Source: JBLHKW01 sp047618565
GTDB taxonomy: Bacteria; Planctomycetota; UBA1135; GCA-002686595
NCBI GenBank assembly: GCA_047618565.1
Contig: JBLHKW010000200.1
Location: 1-7,438, forward strand
Reading direction: 5' to 3'
DNA length: 7,438 nucleotides
In this document: positions 5,850 to 7,438 of the stretch, one piece after another
Layout of the letters: each line of letters starts with the position of its first letter
How positions within the stretch are numbered: position 1 is the first letter of the stretch
Notes under the pieces: generated by a model
Told to the model about the DNA's origin: nothing
Seen by the model: the letters and a program-made list of their open reading frames with translations, nothing else
The model's database searches: none
Program-made: the position numbers and the translations under genes

Positions 5850-7127
5850 ATGACCGCAACATTGTTCAAGCTGGGCACACTGCTGCTGGCCGTCGTGATC
5901 CTGCTCATTGGCCACGGCTTGCAACTGACCTTGCTGCCGATACGGGCCGAAAGCCTCGGCTGGACTACCAGCGCCATCAGCATCACGGCATCGGCGTATT
6001 TCAGCGGCCTCGGCGTCGGCTGCATTGTGATCCCCGGCATCGTTGCGCGCATCGGGCACATCCGCGCGTTCATGGTGATGGGGGCGCTGGCGACCCTGGC
6101 GCTGCTCGGGGCCGGACTGCTGAATGATTTCACGGGCTGGTTGGTGCTGCGCTTCGCAACCGGGTTTGCGTTCTCCGGCCTGTACATGGTGATCGAAAGC
6201 TGGCTCAGCGAAGCCTCTACTCGCGACAACCGCGGCTCGGTGCTGGCGATCTACACTGTCATTTGTCTGGTCGGAATGGTGCTGGGCCAGGGACTGCTGG
6301 CCTTGGGCGATCCTGACACGCTGGATCTGTTCGCGATCGGCGCCGCGCTTTTGTGCCTGGCCATCATTCCCATCGGCCTGACGCGGATGACGGCGCCCCA
6401 CCCGCTGCCGAATGCGCGCTTCGATCCGCGGGTGCTGCTACGCGCGTCGCCGGTAGCGGTCGTGTGTGCGCTGCTCGGCGGCCTGGTCACCGGGTCGGTG
6501 TGGGCCGTGGGGCCGCTGGTCGGTCGCAGCTTCGGCCTCGAGGACGGCGCGGTCGGCGGACTGATGAGCGCCGCGATCACCGGTGGTGCGCTCAGCCAGT
6601 TTCCGGTCGGCCGGCTGTCCGACCGCGTCGACCGCCGCTTCGTCATTGCCTGGCTGGCCGCGATCGGCGTGGCGGTTTCGATAGGCGGGTGGCTGCTGTC
6701 AGGCTCTAACGGCTACGCGTTGTTCGGAGCCATGTTTCTGGTCGGGGCCTGCAGCATGCCTATCTATGCACTGTGCATCGCAACCGCCAGCGACAACACC
6801 GACATGTCGATGATTCAGATCGGCAGCGGCATCCTCATCATGCACAGCGCCGGCTCCATCATCGGGCCGCTCATCGTCGCGCCGCTCATGACCTGGCAAG
6901 GCGGCAGCGCCTTCTTCCTGTATCTGGCCGTGTGTTTCGGTCTGGCGGCATTGTGGGCCGCGTATCGGATCGTCCTCGTCGAGCGGCCACAGACCTACGA
7001 GCACACGTTCGAGTCCGTGCCTAAAACCACGCCGGTGATCCTCGAGCTCTCGCACGACACACCGCTCGAGGACGGCGTGGAAGCAGGCGGGCCTCCAGAC
7101 GATGACCCGGCAGGCTCTGCTTTCTAG
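5850..7127 (+). CDS. MFS transporter (YcaD-like family), 12 membrane helices
   Basis: This intact inner-membrane secondary transporter of the major facilitator superfamily has 425 aa and twelve hydrophobic helices in two halves. The first spans about 8-180, beginning LLLAVVILLIGHGLQLTLLP. The second spans about 200-375. Diagnostic pieces are RIGHIRAF (67-74, after TM2), LYMVIESWLSE (111-121) and the repeated motif VGRLSDRVDRR (253-263, between TM8 and TM9). I relate it to the YcaD-type branch, whose substrate is not established; efflux is the usual guess. The C-terminal tail (380-425) is hydrophilic and acidic. The ATG at 5850 is the first Met in frame and fits the family's short N-terminus. 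No Shine-Dalgarno is visible, and hairpin copy 2 fills the promoter region, so expression may depend on readthrough. The stop codon lies in a CTAG that borders the MITE-like element. Confidence 0.88.
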   Translation: MTATLFKLGTLLLAVVILLIGHGLQLTLLPIRAESLGWTTSAISITASAYFSGLGVGCIVIPGIVARIGHIRAFMVMGALATLALLGAGLLNDFTGWLVLRFATGFAFSGLYMVIESWLSEASTRDNRGSVLAIYTVICLVGMVLGQGLLALGDPDTLDLFAIGAALLCLAIIPIGLTRMTAPHPLPNARFDPRVLLRASPVAVVCALLGGLVTGSVWAVGPLVGRSFGLEDGAVGGLMSAAITGGALSQFPVGRLSDRVDRRFVIAWLAAIGVAVSIGGWLLSGSNGYALFGAMFLVGACSMPIYALCIATASDNTDMSMIQIGSGILIMHSAGSIIGPLIVAPLMTWQGGSAFFLYLAVCFGLAALWAAYRIVLVERPQTYEHTFESVPKTTPVILELSHDTPLEDGVEAGGPPDDDPAGSAF

Positions 7128-7297
7128 CAGCCCGTTGAAAAACTCCCTACTCGACTTCGCCCTCTCCGCCGCCGCTGCGTCGTGCTCGTCGAGCCGTGCT
7201 CAGCGGCCCTACAGGGCCGCCTCCGCCGTCTCGACTTCGCACTCCTTGCTGCGACGAAGATGGCTTCGTCTCGCTACGGGACTTTTTCAACGGGCTG
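7128..7297. mobile_element. MITE-like non-coding element with terminal inverted repeats
   Basis: A 170-bp segment has inverted ends, CAGCCCGTTGAAAAA at the left and its complement at the right, continuing imperfectly (TCCC also shared). It is flanked on both sides by CTAG (7124-7127 and 7298-7301), as a 4-bp target duplication would appear. Internal structure includes GCGGCCCT-AC-AGGGCCGC (7203-7220), GACGAAG/CTTCGTC (7253-7259/7264-7270) and a direct repeat TCGACTTCGC (7151 and 7231). It has no transposase gene, so it would depend on a parent IS in trans. I recall such ends from proteobacterial IS elements but cannot name the family with certainty. Confidence 0.75.
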
Positions 7298-7310
7298 CTA
7301 GTGATTAGGA

Positions 7311-7353
7311 TTTGGGCGCCCCGTGGATCATGTCCCCCGCGGGGCGTCCCAAA
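7311..7353. repeat. GC-rich inverted repeat downstream of the MITE-like element
   Basis: TTTGGGCGCCCCG (7311-7323) pairs with CGGGGCGTCCCAAA (7340-7353) with one bulged T, giving a 13-bp stem and 16-nt loop. No T-tract follows on either strand, so it is not a standard terminator, but it could have ended the MFS transcript before the element inserted. I see nothing recognisable in the last ~85 bases (7354-7438). Confidence 0.5.
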
Positions 7354-7438
7354 ATAGAGCCGTGGCCAAATGCCCGAAACCGCCCTGTCCATAAATTCGG
7401 ACGTGGCGCAATCCGCGTTCACCGAATGACTTTGCAGA

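Noticed and set aside
7147..7422. 91-residue minus-strand open frame at the right end
   Set aside because: It runs through the terminal repeat and hairpins of the MITE-like element and resembles no protein.

Overview
The window looks like chromosomal DNA of a GC-rich Gram-negative bacterium. It encodes an outer-membrane beta-barrel, exported proteins and a periplasmic binding protein. A eukaryote-like Ser/Thr kinase fragment and an IS91-type transposase tail would fit a Myxococcota/Deltaproteobacteria-like genome, or a gammaproteobacterium carrying foreign DNA. I cannot fix the taxon from the sequence alone.

Left part (about 75-4481, minus strand): a compact, intact metal-uptake operon. In transcription order it holds a small His/Cys-rich exported or anchored protein (4429-3986), an outer-membrane barrel protein (3865-2648), a ZnuA/TroA-type metal-binding protein (2643-1735), the ABC ATPase (1738-1013) and the ABC-3 permease (1013-120). 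The last three are tightly coupled (4-nt gap, ATGA overlap, TGATG overlap). Together they suggest a zinc (or manganese) route from the outer membrane through the periplasm to the cytoplasm. A 17-bp near-palindrome lies just upstream of the first gene. Two competing inverted repeats lie over the start of the outer-membrane gene. A perfect 26-bp palindrome lies inside the permease gene.

Middle part (about 4482-5830): a junk-like mosaic of broken genes. It holds non-coding DNA that is probably the tail of an IS91-like element, the last ~150 codons of an IS91-like transposase, and the first ~43 codons of a phosphoenolpyruvate carboxylase gene, which meets the transposase at a run of nine G. On the other strand are the first 61 codons of a Hanks-type Ser/Thr kinase. 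Two nearly identical 75-bp hairpin repeats (26-nt arms, 23-nt loop) bracket the kinase fragment. The first separates the divergent ppc and kinase starts. The second truncates the kinase and forms the upstream region of the next gene.

Right part (5850-7438): an intact YcaD-type MFS transporter on the plus strand. Its stop codon lies in a CTAG tetranucleotide that is repeated at the far end of a 170-bp non-coding element with terminal inverted repeats (MITE-like). A further GC-rich inverted repeat follows, then about 85 bases with nothing recognisable. The boundary at the second hairpin suggests that the MFS gene and the metal operon were brought together by repeat-mediated rearrangement or an IS. 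An assembly chimera cannot be excluded.
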